Shown: positions 13,868 to 21,777 of the stretch, one piece after another
How the letters are laid out: each line of letters opens with the position of its first letter
How positions within the stretch are numbered: position 1 is the first letter of the stretch
Source: a virus
Strand: one strand, 5' to 3'
Virus record (IMG/VR): IMGVR_UViG_3300025276_000142
Location: 1 to 29,893 of that record
Length of the DNA stretch: 29,893 nucleotides
Notes under the pieces: generated by a model
The model's database searches: none
The model's input: the letters and a program-made list of their open reading frames with translations, nothing else
What the model was told of the DNA's origin: nothing
Program-made: the position numbers and the translations under genes

Positions 13868-15846
13868 TGGATAAGCCTCTGATGGTTAAACCTAAAGCCC
13901 GTCCTAATCTTAAGAGCGGTGAGACAACACCGAGTGGTCGCACTATCTGGAAGGATAAGGACACTGGTGAAGCTTACTCAGAACGTTCTACTACCTTTGA
14001 TATCGAAGGTATCTGGTACACAATGCCAACCGTTGCTGAAGATGGTTCTCAGTACTCAGAGGAGTCCGTTAGGGCCTACGTTATAGGGAATGGACCAGTG
14101 GACTTTATAACTGGTGAAGAGCTTCCTACTTTTAGCAGTAAGAAGGAAGCTGTAGACTACGCTAAGAGCCGGTCGGATACTAGGCGGCCTAACGAAGAAG
14201 CTACTGGATTTGCTCAAGGAGGAGTAACTAAGATGAAGTATAAGTATGAAGAAGGTGGCCTAGCTACAGACGGTCTGAGTATTGACCCTGTATCTGGTAA
14301 CGATATTCCTCTTGGATCTAACGCTGAAGACGTACGCGATGACGTAGATGCTAAGCTATCCTCCGGTGAATACGTAGTACCTGCTGACGTAGTGAAGTAC
14401 GTTGGTGTTGCACAGCTAGAGAAGCTAGTTAATAAGGCTAAGGATGGTCTAGAAGGTATGGCAGAGAACGGTCGTATTGGTGGCGAGCCTGTTGGTGAAT
14501 CAGAAGAAGTTGTAATGACTCTTGGTGGTGACCTCAGCACTCTGGATGGCTATGCCACTGGAGGTATGGTACCCGGTACAGATATCAATGGTATTATCGA
14601 TCGTGTTAAAGCTGCTGCAATGAAAGACCCTTCTATTATTAATATGCTGAAGGCTAAGGGTGTGTTTATTGAAGAACCACAACCACAAGGTCAGGCACAA
14701 CAAGCAGCTATGTCACAGGGTGCTGTACCTAAGCAAGCTGCACCACCTAGTATGCAGGGTCAGAACAATCCTGCTGCTTTCGCTGACGGTGGTATGGTAC
14801 AGCCTAGTGCTTCTACAGGCTTCAACCCATACGCTTTTACACCCGGTTTCTCTATTGAGGCAGGTGCAACAGGTCAGGCTCCCGCAGGTAGTGGTATGGC
14901 CCCTCCTCCCCCTCCTCCCGGTCCTGACGGCCAGACTTGCTCACCGGGATACGGATGGGATTCTTCTAAAGGTATGTGTGTCCCTATGACCATGGCCGCT
15001 GCCCCTGTTACCGGATCACCTCAGTCTAATAATGAAAACGGTACTTCTGATCAAGGGATGGCTCCTCCTGTAAACCCCAACGAGTGGATGTCTAAGTTCG
15101 ACTACACTAACCCAGAGACTTTAACTTCTGAAACAATGACTTCGTTAGGCTTTGTTGATCCTGATGCTAAACCTAAGAAGATTGGTTTAATAGAGTCTAT
15201 TGCCAATGGTATCCTAACGAATATGGCTGGTGGTTTGATTGGTAAAGCTATGGCTGTTAATAACGTTGCTGAAGCTAATGCTAACGCTGCTATACTACGT
15301 AGTAAGGGTCTAGTTGCAGAAGCTGATAAGATACAATCTCAGGTTGCTGTATACGAAGAGGAAAAGGGTATCTCAAACTGGCCTACAGCTATGCGTAGTG
15401 GAGAAGGCATGACTAAACGGGCTATGGAGTCCGACAATGCTAGCAGCTGGAGTAACTGGGGTGCGGCACCTGCTGCTGCTGCTGTACCTGCTGCTGTTGT
15501 ACCTGATGCTGTTGTACCTGATGCTGTTGTACCTGATGCTGTTGCTCCTAACAAGGATAGGGGTAACTCAACCCGAGATCTTGCTAATCGCCAACAGCAA
15601 GCTGATGCTAGAAACAGGGCTTCACAGAAAGTTGCAGCTTCCGAGAAAGCAAAAGGACTTGGTCCTGATAGCCCCGGTGGGCGTACTCGGACAGACACCA
15701 CTGGTAGGAAGATAGAGACGTTCTCTTCTAAGCTAGCCCGTGGTGGTGGCTTTGCTAAAGGTGGTTTAGTTAACCCTCGTGCTGCTAAGGCAGTTACTCC
15801 TAAAACAAAGAAGAAGACTAATAAGAAGGGTTTGGGCCAACGCTAG
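13867..15846 (+). CDS. Long low-complexity virion-type protein with repeated GG(V/L/M) motifs
   Basis: The product is 659 residues. Residues about 20-104 form a compact domain (TIWKDKDTGEAYSERSTTFD then WYTMPTVAEDG) seen at the front of other phage virion-associated proteins. LSSGEYVVPADVVKYVG (164-180) follows. Aromatic-A/E-x-GG-hydrophobic boxes occur at FAQGGV (115), YEEGGL (127), YATGGMV (229), FADGGMV (305) and FAKGGLV (629). Between them lie Gln/Ala/Pro-rich disordered parts, a membrane-like AILRSKGLVAEADK helix region and three VVPDA repeats. It has no enzyme motif. It is probably a virion or assembly protein; the boxes may be partner-binding motifs. Confidence 0.7.
   Translation: MDKPLMVKPKARPNLKSGETTPSGRTIWKDKDTGEAYSERSTTFDIEGIWYTMPTVAEDGSQYSEESVRAYVIGNGPVDFITGEELPTFSSKKEAVDYAKSRSDTRRPNEEATGFAQGGVTKMKYKYEEGGLATDGLSIDPVSGNDIPLGSNAEDVRDDVDAKLSSGEYVVPADVVKYVGVAQLEKLVNKAKDGLEGMAENGRIGGEPVGESEEVVMTLGGDLSTLDGYATGGMVPGTDINGIIDRVKAAAMKDPSIINMLKAKGVFIEEPQPQGQAQQAAMSQGAVPKQAAPPSMQGQNNPAAFADGGMVQPSASTGFNPYAFTPGFSIEAGATGQAPAGSGMAPPPPPPGPDGQTCSPGYGWDSSKGMCVPMTMAAAPVTGSPQSNNENGTSDQGMAPPVNPNEWMSKFDYTNPETLTSETMTSLGFVDPDAKPKKIGLIESIANGILTNMAGGLIGKAMAVNNVAEANANAAILRSKGLVAEADKIQSQVAVYEEEKGISNWPTAMRSGEGMTKRAMESDNASSWSNWGAAPAAAAVPAAVVPDAVVPDAVVPDAVAPNKDRGNSTRDLANRQQQADARNRASQKVAASEKAKGLGPDSPGGRTRTDTTGRKIETFSSKLARGGGFAKGGLVNPRAAKAVTPKTKKKTNKKGLGQR
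15493..15549 (+). repeat. 15-bp tandem repeat encoding VVPDA
   Basis: The unit gctgttgtacctgat occurs three times perfectly (15493-15507, 15508-15522, 15523-15537), followed by a changed fourth copy starting gctgttgctcct. It keeps reading frame, adding five residues (A-V-V-P-D) per copy, in a Pro/Ala linker of the low-complexity protein. Perfect copies point to recent slippage, so copy number may vary between relatives. Confidence 0.9.
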
Positions 15847-15942
15847 GCCCCCCCACAAATAGGGTTTAAAGCATACCACTACTCCTACACTAAACAATAA
15901 GGCAACTCAGCATAAGCTGACCCCAACATAAAGGACTACATA

Positions 15943-16848
15943 ATGGCTGATACTAACATTGTGACAGACGCAACACCTAAGAAAGCAGGGTTTGTTAACC
16001 GTGGTACAAACTACGCCTCTAAGCAAGCACGTATAGATAAAGACGAAAAGGAACTAGAAGAGCTTATGGAAGCTCAGGAGGGTACTTCCAATGAAGAAGA
16101 GGAAGAGCAGACAACGCAGCCCTCTTCTAAAGAAGTTGAAAAGGAAGACTCAGTAGAAGACGAGAACCTAAGTGGGGAGGAAAGATCCTTTAAGAAACGT
16201 TACGGTGATCTTCGTCGTCACATGGCCTCCAAGGAGAAAGAGTGGGAGTCTCGCTTTGAAGCTCTAGAAACTGGTCCTACTTCTATTAGACCTCCTAAAT
16301 CTAATGAAGATATTGAGGCATGGGCAAGCCAGAACCCTGATATTGCAGCTATAGTCGAGACTATTGCAGATAAGAAGGCTACTGAGAAGTTTGCATCAGC
16401 TGAAGGTCGTCTACGTGAGTTTGATGAAGCTAAGTCTGAAGCTGAACGTACTAAGGCTGAGAATAAGATCCGTAGCTCTCATGCTGACTTTGATGAGCTA
16501 CGTGAGGGTGACCAGTTCCACGACTGGGTTGAAGAGCAACCTAAGTGGGTACGTGACGCACTCTATGAGAACTCAGACGATGCTGCTAGCGTTATACGTG
16601 TACTTGACTTGTACAAGGTCGACAATGGTCTCACCCCTTCTGCTAAGAAGGCTAAGGCTAAAGATGCAGCTAAGACAGTATCTAAACGTACCCGTACACC
16701 AGTAGACGAGACAGGTTCTGGGTCTATGATTAAGGAATCTGCTGTAGCTAAGATGACTGATAAACAGTTTGAAGCTAACTACGAAGCAATTCAAGAAGCT
16801 ATGGCCTCAGGGAAGTTTGTATACGACATCTCTGGTAGGGCAAGATAA
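15943..16848 (+). CDS. Capsid scaffolding protein
   Basis: The product is 301 residues. The acidic, disordered N-terminus includes EKELEELMEAQEGTSNEEEE and DSVEDENLSGEE. It is followed by helical parts (SFKKRYGDLRRHMASKEKEW; IEAWASQNPDIAAIVETIAD) and a Lys-rich segment (KKAKAKDAAKTVSKRTRTP) before the C-terminal helix (KMTDKQFEANYEAIQEAMAS). Acid N-terminus, coiled coil and basic C-terminal helix, directly before the major capsid gene, is the usual scaffold layout. Scaffolds bind capsid through the C-terminal helix and leave or are degraded after assembly. AAAGGA precedes ATG 15943. No protease motif is seen. Confidence 0.8.
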   Translation: MADTNIVTDATPKKAGFVNRGTNYASKQARIDKDEKELEELMEAQEGTSNEEEEEQTTQPSSKEVEKEDSVEDENLSGEERSFKKRYGDLRRHMASKEKEWESRFEALETGPTSIRPPKSNEDIEAWASQNPDIAAIVETIADKKATEKFASAEGRLREFDEAKSEAERTKAENKIRSSHADFDELREGDQFHDWVEEQPKWVRDALYENSDDAASVIRVLDLYKVDNGLTPSAKKAKAKDAAKTVSKRTRTPVDETGSGSMIKESAVAKMTDKQFEANYEAIQEAMASGKFVYDISGRAR

Positions 16849-16871
16849 TACCGACATACTTAACTATTACC

Positions 16872-16900
16872 TTGACATCAAGGAATGAGTATGGTATAAC
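16872..16900 (+). promoter_or_regulatory. Strong extended -10 promoter for the major capsid gene
   Basis: TTGACA (16872-16877), a 17-bp spacer ending TGG, then TATAAC (16895-16900). The expected start is near 16907, giving a leader of about 260 nt before the capsid ATG at 17165. It follows the scaffold gene and probably lifts capsid message far above its upstream neighbours. Confidence 0.85.
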
Positions 16901-17164
16901 TGTGGAAGTACATGCGGCCCTACCTATGGTAGACACCCAGCCTGTACTCCACAGTAGACCTCTATGGTCCAAACTGAACACTAACAATCTTTAAGACTCA
17001 CCTGATAAAGCACAGGCCCTTCATGGTAAGGCCGGCCAGCCAAACCCGTAAAGCACCCTATAAGCAATCAGCCTCTTAGACGGATGACTTAGGTTCTATT
17101 AACCGGAGTATGTACTACGATTACTCCTCATACCAAGCCAAACATCTAATGAAGGATTCATATT
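16900..17164 (+). promoter_or_regulatory. Non-coding, hairpin-rich leader of the capsid mRNA
   Basis: This 265-nt stretch has no supported gene. Its inverted repeats are: CTGTGGA(A)GTAC 16900-16911 with GTACTCCACAG 16944-16954 (11 bp, one bulged A); inside it CTACC-TAT-GGTAG 16920-16932; GGC(C)CTT 17015-17021 with AAGGCC 17028-17033; and GGAGTA 17105-17110 with TACTCC 17122-17127. The last ends 23 nt before the ribosome-binding site GAAGGA (17151-17156). Because transcription from the promoter starts near 16907, the full outer hairpin forms only in read-through RNA. It may stabilise, process or control capsid mRNA; that is inference. Confidence 0.55.
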
Positions 17165-18235
17165 ATGGCTTTTCCAGCAGTCCCCGGCTACGGCAACTTA
17201 CCTAACGGTAACTTCTCCAGTGTAATCTATTCGAAGAAAGTTCAACTTGCATTCCGCAAGAAGGCTATCTGTACAGATATCACTAACTCTGACTATTTCG
17301 GTGAAATCGCAGCACAAGGCGACACCGTAAAGATCATCAAAGAACCTGAGATTTCAGTTAGCTCCTATGAGCGCGGTACTCAGATTCAAGCACAGAACTT
17401 GGATGATGAAGATTTCTCCTTGACAATCGACAAAGCTAACTACTTCGCGTTTAAGATCGACGATATCGAAGAAGCTCATAGCCACGTCAACTTCATGGAT
17501 CTTGCTACCAACCGTGCGGCTTACCGCTTGGCTGACCAGCTCGACGAAGAAGTCCTTGGTTACTTGTCCGGCTATAAGCAAACTGCTTTGAATACAGTAG
17601 CAGACCAAGTAAACGACATTGTAAACGGTACTAAAGCTATCCCTACGGCTGGTAACGATGAATTGTTGACTTCAATGAAGTTGATCAAAAGCTCTTTTGG
17701 CAACATTACAGGTGCAACAGGTGACTTCTCTATTCCAGTTGCTGCACGTTTGCCGGGCGCTACTGCCTTGCCAACAACATACGCTTCACCTGTTATGATG
17801 ATTAACCGTATGGGTCGTCTCTTGGATCAACAGAATGTTGACAAAGACGGACGGTGGTTGGTTATTGACCCAGTCCTTTTGGAAGTACTTATGGATGAAG
17901 ATTCACGGTTCTTGCAGGTCGATTGGGGTGATTCAGGCGCCTTGCGTAACGGTCTGACTTTGTCAAACTGGAACGGTTTCCGTGTCTATGTATCCAACAA
18001 CTTGCCAAGTGTAGGTACGGGTCCAGCAACAACCGGTACAGAAAACAACAACACTAACTATGGTGTTATCGTAGCTGGTCACGACTCTTCTGTAGCTTCT
18101 GCTGAGCAGATCAACAAGACAGAGACTTACCGTGACCCTGACAGCTTTGCTGACATTGTACGTGGTATGCACCTGTACGGTCGCAAGATCCTTCGTCCAG
18201 AAGCAATTGCTACTGCAAAGTACAACCTTGCTTAA
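17165..18235 (+). CDS. Major capsid protein
   Basis: The product is 356 residues. It opens with MAFPAVPGYGNLPNGNFSSV and KKVQLAFRKKAICTDITNSD, the start style of podovirus HK97-fold coat proteins of the P22/N4-like sort. It continues with GDTVKIIKEPEISVSSYERG, FAFKIDDIEEAHSHVNFMDL and, near the end, GRKILRPEAIATAKYNL. These are the spine-helix and A-domain segments usual in coat proteins, but no E-loop crosslink chemistry can be claimed. The order scaffold, coat, decoration-like protein fits. GAAGGA is 8 nt before ATG 17165. Leucine is mostly TTG here, unlike neighbours that favour CTA/TTA/CTT, suggesting selection for high expression. It has its own promoter and leader. Confidence 0.88.
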   Translation: MAFPAVPGYGNLPNGNFSSVIYSKKVQLAFRKKAICTDITNSDYFGEIAAQGDTVKIIKEPEISVSSYERGTQIQAQNLDDEDFSLTIDKANYFAFKIDDIEEAHSHVNFMDLATNRAAYRLADQLDEEVLGYLSGYKQTALNTVADQVNDIVNGTKAIPTAGNDELLTSMKLIKSSFGNITGATGDFSIPVAARLPGATALPTTYASPVMMINRMGRLLDQQNVDKDGRWLVIDPVLLEVLMDEDSRFLQVDWGDSGALRNGLTLSNWNGFRVYVSNNLPSVGTGPATTGTENNNTNYGVIVAGHDSSVASAEQINKTETYRDPDSFADIVRGMHLYGRKILRPEAIATAKYNLA

Positions 18236-18242
18236 TAGATAT

Positions 18243-18270
18243 TGGGTGCTCTGGGGAACTAGGGCACCTA
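18243..18270 (+). promoter_or_regulatory. Hairpin after the capsid gene
   Basis: TGGGTGCTC (18243-18251) pairs with GGGCACCTA (18262-18270) around a 10-nt loop: nine base pairs with two G-U pairs. There is no T-run after it, so it is more likely an mRNA-stabilising or processing hairpin than a terminator. It separates coat (ends 18235) from the next virion gene (starts 18306). Confidence 0.5.
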
Positions 18271-18305
18271 TCCCTTATTAGTCATATCTTTGAAAGGATT
18301 CTAAA

Positions 18306-18719
18306 ATGGCTTTACAATCTCCCGTCCTGCTTGAGACAGCTACTCTTGATCACACTGTTCTTACAGCAGACTCAGTACACATCATCGGTACTGTTCCTGA
18401 AAACTGTGTAGTTATTGCTTCAGGCTCTGAATGTGTAGCAGACGCCACTCTTGCTGGTGCAAACGCTGTATCTTTGGGTGTCACAGGTGGTGACGTTGAC
18501 TCAATGGGTACTGTTGATATCAACGCTGGTAAAACCGCTGCTACTATCTTAACAACAGTAGACGGCGTATCTAAGTTTACTAACGCTGCTACAGTGATCT
18601 CAGCTGTTACTGCAGACGCTAACGCACCTACTGCTGGTTCTTATAAGTTCTTCGTAGCTTATGTTCCAATGGGTGCTACTCTCCCAGCTGAAGTAGCTGA
18701 GCGTGATCTGCTAGACTAA
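18306..18719 (+). CDS. Small virion protein, head decoration-like
   Basis: The product is 137 residues, Ala/Thr/Val-rich with few charges and strongly beta in pattern (SVHIIGTVPENCVVIASG, ANAVSLGVTGG, AATILTTVDGVSKFTNAA, YKFFVAYVPMGATL). There are two Cys (about 38 and 47). It lies directly after the coat gene and before a terminator, so it is made at coat-like levels. A decoration protein or a head-fibre component is the natural reading; no family motif confirms it. AAAGGA (18292-18297) sits upstream of ATG 18306. Confidence 0.6.
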   Translation: MALQSPVLLETATLDHTVLTADSVHIIGTVPENCVVIASGSECVADATLAGANAVSLGVTGGDVDSMGTVDINAGKTAATILTTVDGVSKFTNAATVISAVTADANAPTAGSYKFFVAYVPMGATLPAEVAERDLLD

Positions 18720-18732
18720 ATAACTAACTAGG

Positions 18733-18760
18733 AGTCCCTCTTTGGAGGGGCTTCTTTCCT
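18733..18760 (+). terminator. Intrinsic terminator after the capsid/decoration genes
   Basis: AGTCCCTC (18733-18740), loop TTTG, GAGGGGCT (18745-18752): an 8-bp GC-rich stem with one G-T pair, then TCTTTCCT. The pyrimidine tract is C-interrupted, so read-through is likely. This would keep coat message high while letting tail genes downstream be transcribed at a lower level. Confidence 0.75.
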
Positions 18761-18783
18761 CTCTTCTCAGCACAAGGTGATAA

Positions 18784-19506
18784 ATGGCTTATACATACCT
18801 AGACATTACTAATGAAGTATTGGCCCGTATGAATGAGGTTACACTTACCTCTACTGGTTTTGCTAATGCCCGTGGCTTTCAGGTTCAATGCAAGAATGCT
18901 GTAAACGACTCTATTAACTTCATAAACCATCGTGAATTCAACTGGCCTTTCAACCACACTACAGGGTCTGAGACTCTAGTAGCTGGGACTGCCCGGTACT
19001 CAATACCTGCGACTGCTAAGACAGTTGACTATGATACATTCCGTATATCTAAAGACTCCACTCTCGGTACCAACGGGGGTGGTCTTTCTATTTTAGACTA
19101 CAAAGAATACGTAGAGCGGTTCATATACCAAGAAGATGATACAACACTACAAGGTGGGGATCCTCGTGCTGTTGTACGTACACCCGATAACAACTACCTC
19201 CTGTACCCGTACCCTCACAAGGCGTTTACCCTTAAGTATGATTACTACAACAACCCTACAGCCCTTACACTGGCTCTGGACGTACCTGCAGTGCCTGAGT
19301 TATACCGTTCAGTCATTGCAGACGGTGCTACAGCTTATGCATACCAGTATCGAGGCGAGTCAGACCAGTACCAACTCAATTGGCAACGGTTCAATGAGGG
19401 TATAACTAATATGCAAACTATCTTAAGTAATCGTTTTGAATATGTACGTTCAACTGTAATCGAGAAATCAGGAACTACCTCCTCTGTGTTCCCTACTGTA
19501 TCCTAA
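18784..19506 (+). CDS. Head-to-tail adaptor (tail tubular protein A-like)
   Basis: The product is 240 residues. A helical N-terminus (DITNEVLARMNEVTLTSTGF; QVQCKNAVNDSINFINHREF) is followed by a beta insert (FRISKDSTLGTNGGGLSILD; YLLYPYPHKAFTLKYDYYNN) and a C-terminal helix with VIADGATAYAYQYRGESDQY and GITNMQTILSNRF. This is the pattern of T7 gp11/P22 gp4-type adaptors, which attach under the portal and seat the nozzle. It precedes the nozzle gene, as in other podoviruses. AAGGTGAT lies 5 nt before ATG 18784. Confidence 0.75.
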   Translation: MAYTYLDITNEVLARMNEVTLTSTGFANARGFQVQCKNAVNDSINFINHREFNWPFNHTTGSETLVAGTARYSIPATAKTVDYDTFRISKDSTLGTNGGGLSILDYKEYVERFIYQEDDTTLQGGDPRAVVRTPDNNYLLYPYPHKAFTLKYDYYNNPTALTLALDVPAVPELYRSVIADGATAYAYQYRGESDQYQLNWQRFNEGITNMQTILSNRFEYVRSTVIEKSGTTSSVFPTVS

Positions 19507-19521
19507 GAGAGGCTATATAAC

Positions 19522-21237
19522 ATGGCAGATACTACTGGCCTCTCCCCATTCATGTTCCCAGTTGTTGGTGGGTTAATCTTAAATAAGTCTAACTTCCTAG
19601 TACCACCGGGTGCTGCCCTTGAGTTAGAGAACTTTGAGCCCGACACTACGGGTGGGTATCGTCGTATTAATGGTTATGAGAAGTGGGCTTCAGCTGTAGT
19701 TCCCTTTACATCTGCTGCTTCAGAACCAGTCCTTATGTCAGCTGTATATGGTACTGAGGTTATTGCTGCCCGTGGAGAGTCCGTATACCGCTGTACAGAC
19801 GCTACTAATACTTTAAGCAGACGATTGACCACCCCCGCTGGTACCGTTACTGTAGCGTCCACTACGGGCTTCTCAGCTACTGGTACGCTCCTTATTAACG
19901 AGGAACAGATCACTTACACAGCTGTTACACCTACTACCTTCACAGGTTGCACCCGTGGGGCTAACGGTACATCAGCTGTTGAACACTTATCTGGAGCTGT
20001 AGCCAATCAGACTTGGACATCGATTGATTCAGGACGTTCAGATGCACTTAAGTACACCTTCCGTCGTCTCAACTTCAGTGGCTCTGAACTACTACTCTTT
20101 GCAGATGGAGCTAATAATGCTTCGTACTGGGATGGTTCTACTATAACAGATGTTAGTGGTACTAATGCCCCAGCTGACCCACACTTTGTTTCAGTCTTTA
20201 AGAACACTGGTTTCTACGCGGGTACAACAGCTAACCCACAAGAGGTTGTCTTCGCGGCACCTTTAACCCTTGATAACTTCTCGGTAGCTGAGGGTGCTGG
20301 TAGTTTCATAATAGACTCCCCGGTGACGGGTATGATAGTCTTCCGTGATTCTCTCTTTATCTTCTCAGCTAATCGTATCTATAAACTAGTAGGTAGTTCT
20401 CAAGCAGACTATCAGCTAGCTCCTATTACTCGTGAGATTGGTTGCCGTAACGGTTGGACTATTAAAGAGTTTGCTGGTGATGTAGTATTCTTAGGCCCTG
20501 ATGGTTTGCGCACTATCGCTGGTACAACTAAAATAGGTGATGTTGACCTAGGAACTATATCTAAACAAGTACAAGAACTATTCCAGAACCGTGTAGACAT
20601 TGGATCGTTTGATGCTGTAGTTGTCCCTACTAAGACCCAGTACCGTCTTATCTTTAATTCTGAAGAAACAACTGCAGAAACAACTACTGGTGTTATCTGT
20701 GTACGTTCTCAAGAAGGGTACGAGTTTGCCACTACCAGAGGGTTACGTACTTCATGCTCTGACTCTGAAGTATACAATGGGGACTTCTTTGTGGTACACG
20801 GTAGCTATGATGGCTATGTGTACCGTGACGAGAAAGGTGCTACTTTTGATGGTACAACTATCATCGGACGCTACCGTAGCCCAGACCTTACAGCTAATGA
20901 CCCCGGTTTACGTAAAGCATTCCAACGTATTATTATAAACTACGCCCCAGAAGGTATTGTTAATGCTGACCTATTCCTTCGGTATGACTACGAGAATCCT
21001 TCAGCACCCAGACCACCAGCTTATCCCTTCGACTCAACGCAGGTTGTTGCCTTATACGGTACCTCAACCTATGGCACAGCAACCTACGGTGGTCAGACTG
21101 ATCCTCTGATTAGACAACCAGTAGAAGGTTCGGGATTCTCTGTAGCCATTCGAGTTATAGATAGCGGTGTCGGGATCTCACAGCCTTACTCGCTTAAGGG
21201 CTTCCAACTAGAATTCACTACAGCGGCTAGACGCTAA
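19522..21237 (+). CDS. Tail nozzle / stabilisation protein (P22 gp10-like, T7 gp12-like)
   Basis: The product is 571 residues. It has the beta-propeller-like chain of podovirus nozzles: VPPGAALELENFEPDTTGGY, YKLVGSSQADYQLAPITREI, FAGDVVFLGPDGLRTIAGTT, and ASYWDGSTITDVSGTNAPAD. The family forms a hexameric ring below the adaptor, keeps DNA inside and carries fibres. Residues about 104-162 (VTVASTTGFSATG, INEEQITYTAV, FTGCTRGANGT) are a small beta insert also met in other tail proteins, so it looks like a mobile module. It follows the adaptor by 15 nt. A GAGAGG site is about 10 nt before ATG 19522. Confidence 0.82.
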   Translation: MADTTGLSPFMFPVVGGLILNKSNFLVPPGAALELENFEPDTTGGYRRINGYEKWASAVVPFTSAASEPVLMSAVYGTEVIAARGESVYRCTDATNTLSRRLTTPAGTVTVASTTGFSATGTLLINEEQITYTAVTPTTFTGCTRGANGTSAVEHLSGAVANQTWTSIDSGRSDALKYTFRRLNFSGSELLLFADGANNASYWDGSTITDVSGTNAPADPHFVSVFKNTGFYAGTTANPQEVVFAAPLTLDNFSVAEGAGSFIIDSPVTGMIVFRDSLFIFSANRIYKLVGSSQADYQLAPITREIGCRNGWTIKEFAGDVVFLGPDGLRTIAGTTKIGDVDLGTISKQVQELFQNRVDIGSFDAVVVPTKTQYRLIFNSEETTAETTTGVICVRSQEGYEFATTRGLRTSCSDSEVYNGDFFVVHGSYDGYVYRDEKGATFDGTTIIGRYRSPDLTANDPGLRKAFQRIIINYAPEGIVNADLFLRYDYENPSAPRPPAYPFDSTQVVALYGTSTYGTATYGGQTDPLIRQPVEGSGFSVAIRVIDSGVGISQPYSLKGFQLEFTTAARR

Positions 21238-21251
21238 AAGGAGAAAGACAA

Positions 21252-21761
21252 ATGGCAGGTTACACACGCCAAAGGACTTACAGTGACGGTGACGTTATTC
21301 AGGCAGCTGACTCTAATACTGAGTTCGATCAACTACTGGCGTCATTCAGCAGTACTGCCGGGCATAAGCACGACGGTACTGCTGCTGAAGGACCAGTGAT
21401 AGGTTTGATAGGTGACGTAGGGTCTGTAATCCCTTTCAACAAACTATCAGTTAGTACAGTCGATAGTAGATTCAGCTTCTATGTAGATGTGGCCTCTGTT
21501 GCCGTTGAACAACTCAGAGTTGAAGATGGTGTAGTCTACCCCGTCACTAATAACGATATAGACCTAGGCACTTCGGTTCTTATGTTTAAAGATGGATACT
21601 TTTCAGGTGTGCTGACCGCTGACCTTTCAACAATAAGCTCCACAGGTGACCTAGCTGTCGCTGACGGTGGTACAGGATCTTCAACAGCGGCAGGTGCGCG
21701 CACAACCTTAGACGTAGACCAAGCAGGCACTGCCCTTGCATTGTCTATTGCTTTAGGTTAA
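21252..21761 (+). CDS. Tail fibre protein with N-terminal virion anchor
   Basis: The product is 169 residues. MAGYTRQRTYSDGDVIQAAD, then NTEFDQLLASFSSTAGHKHD and EGPVIGLIGDVGS, is a head I recall from many marine-phage fibres. The C-terminus has the fibre motif VADGGTGSSTAAGARTTLDV. The protein is short for a complete fibre, so it may be an anchor or adaptor on which the longer fibre at 22086 assembles. AAAGGAGA lies before ATG 21252. No enzymatic motif. Confidence 0.8.
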   Translation: MAGYTRQRTYSDGDVIQAADSNTEFDQLLASFSSTAGHKHDGTAAEGPVIGLIGDVGSVIPFNKLSVSTVDSRFSFYVDVASVAVEQLRVEDGVVYPVTNNDIDLGTSVLMFKDGYFSGVLTADLSTISSTGDLAVADGGTGSSTAAGARTTLDVDQAGTALALSIALG

Positions 21762-21777
21762 TCAAAGGAACAAACAA

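Noticed and set aside
14214-15701. Minus-strand frames opposite the low-complexity protein
   Set aside because: Shadow frames of repetitive coding sequence; low-complexity products with no family resemblance.
15847-15942. Terminator or promoter between the low-complexity gene and scaffold
   Set aside because: GGGCC/GGCCC (15834-15850) can pair over the stop codon, but a C-run rather than T-run follows and no promoter boxes are seen.
16912-16932. Six-codon frame MRPYLW inside the capsid leader hairpin as a leader peptide
   Set aside because: Very short, its only binding site would be cut off in RNA starting near 16907, and there is no attenuation-style terminator after it.
17086-17104. tRNA-like T-arm (GGTTC..AACC) in the capsid leader
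   Set aside because: No acceptor, D or anticodon arms around it; only a small hairpin.
17419-17448. TTGACA in the major capsid gene as a promoter
   Set aside because: No -10-like hexamer at 16-18 bp spacing.
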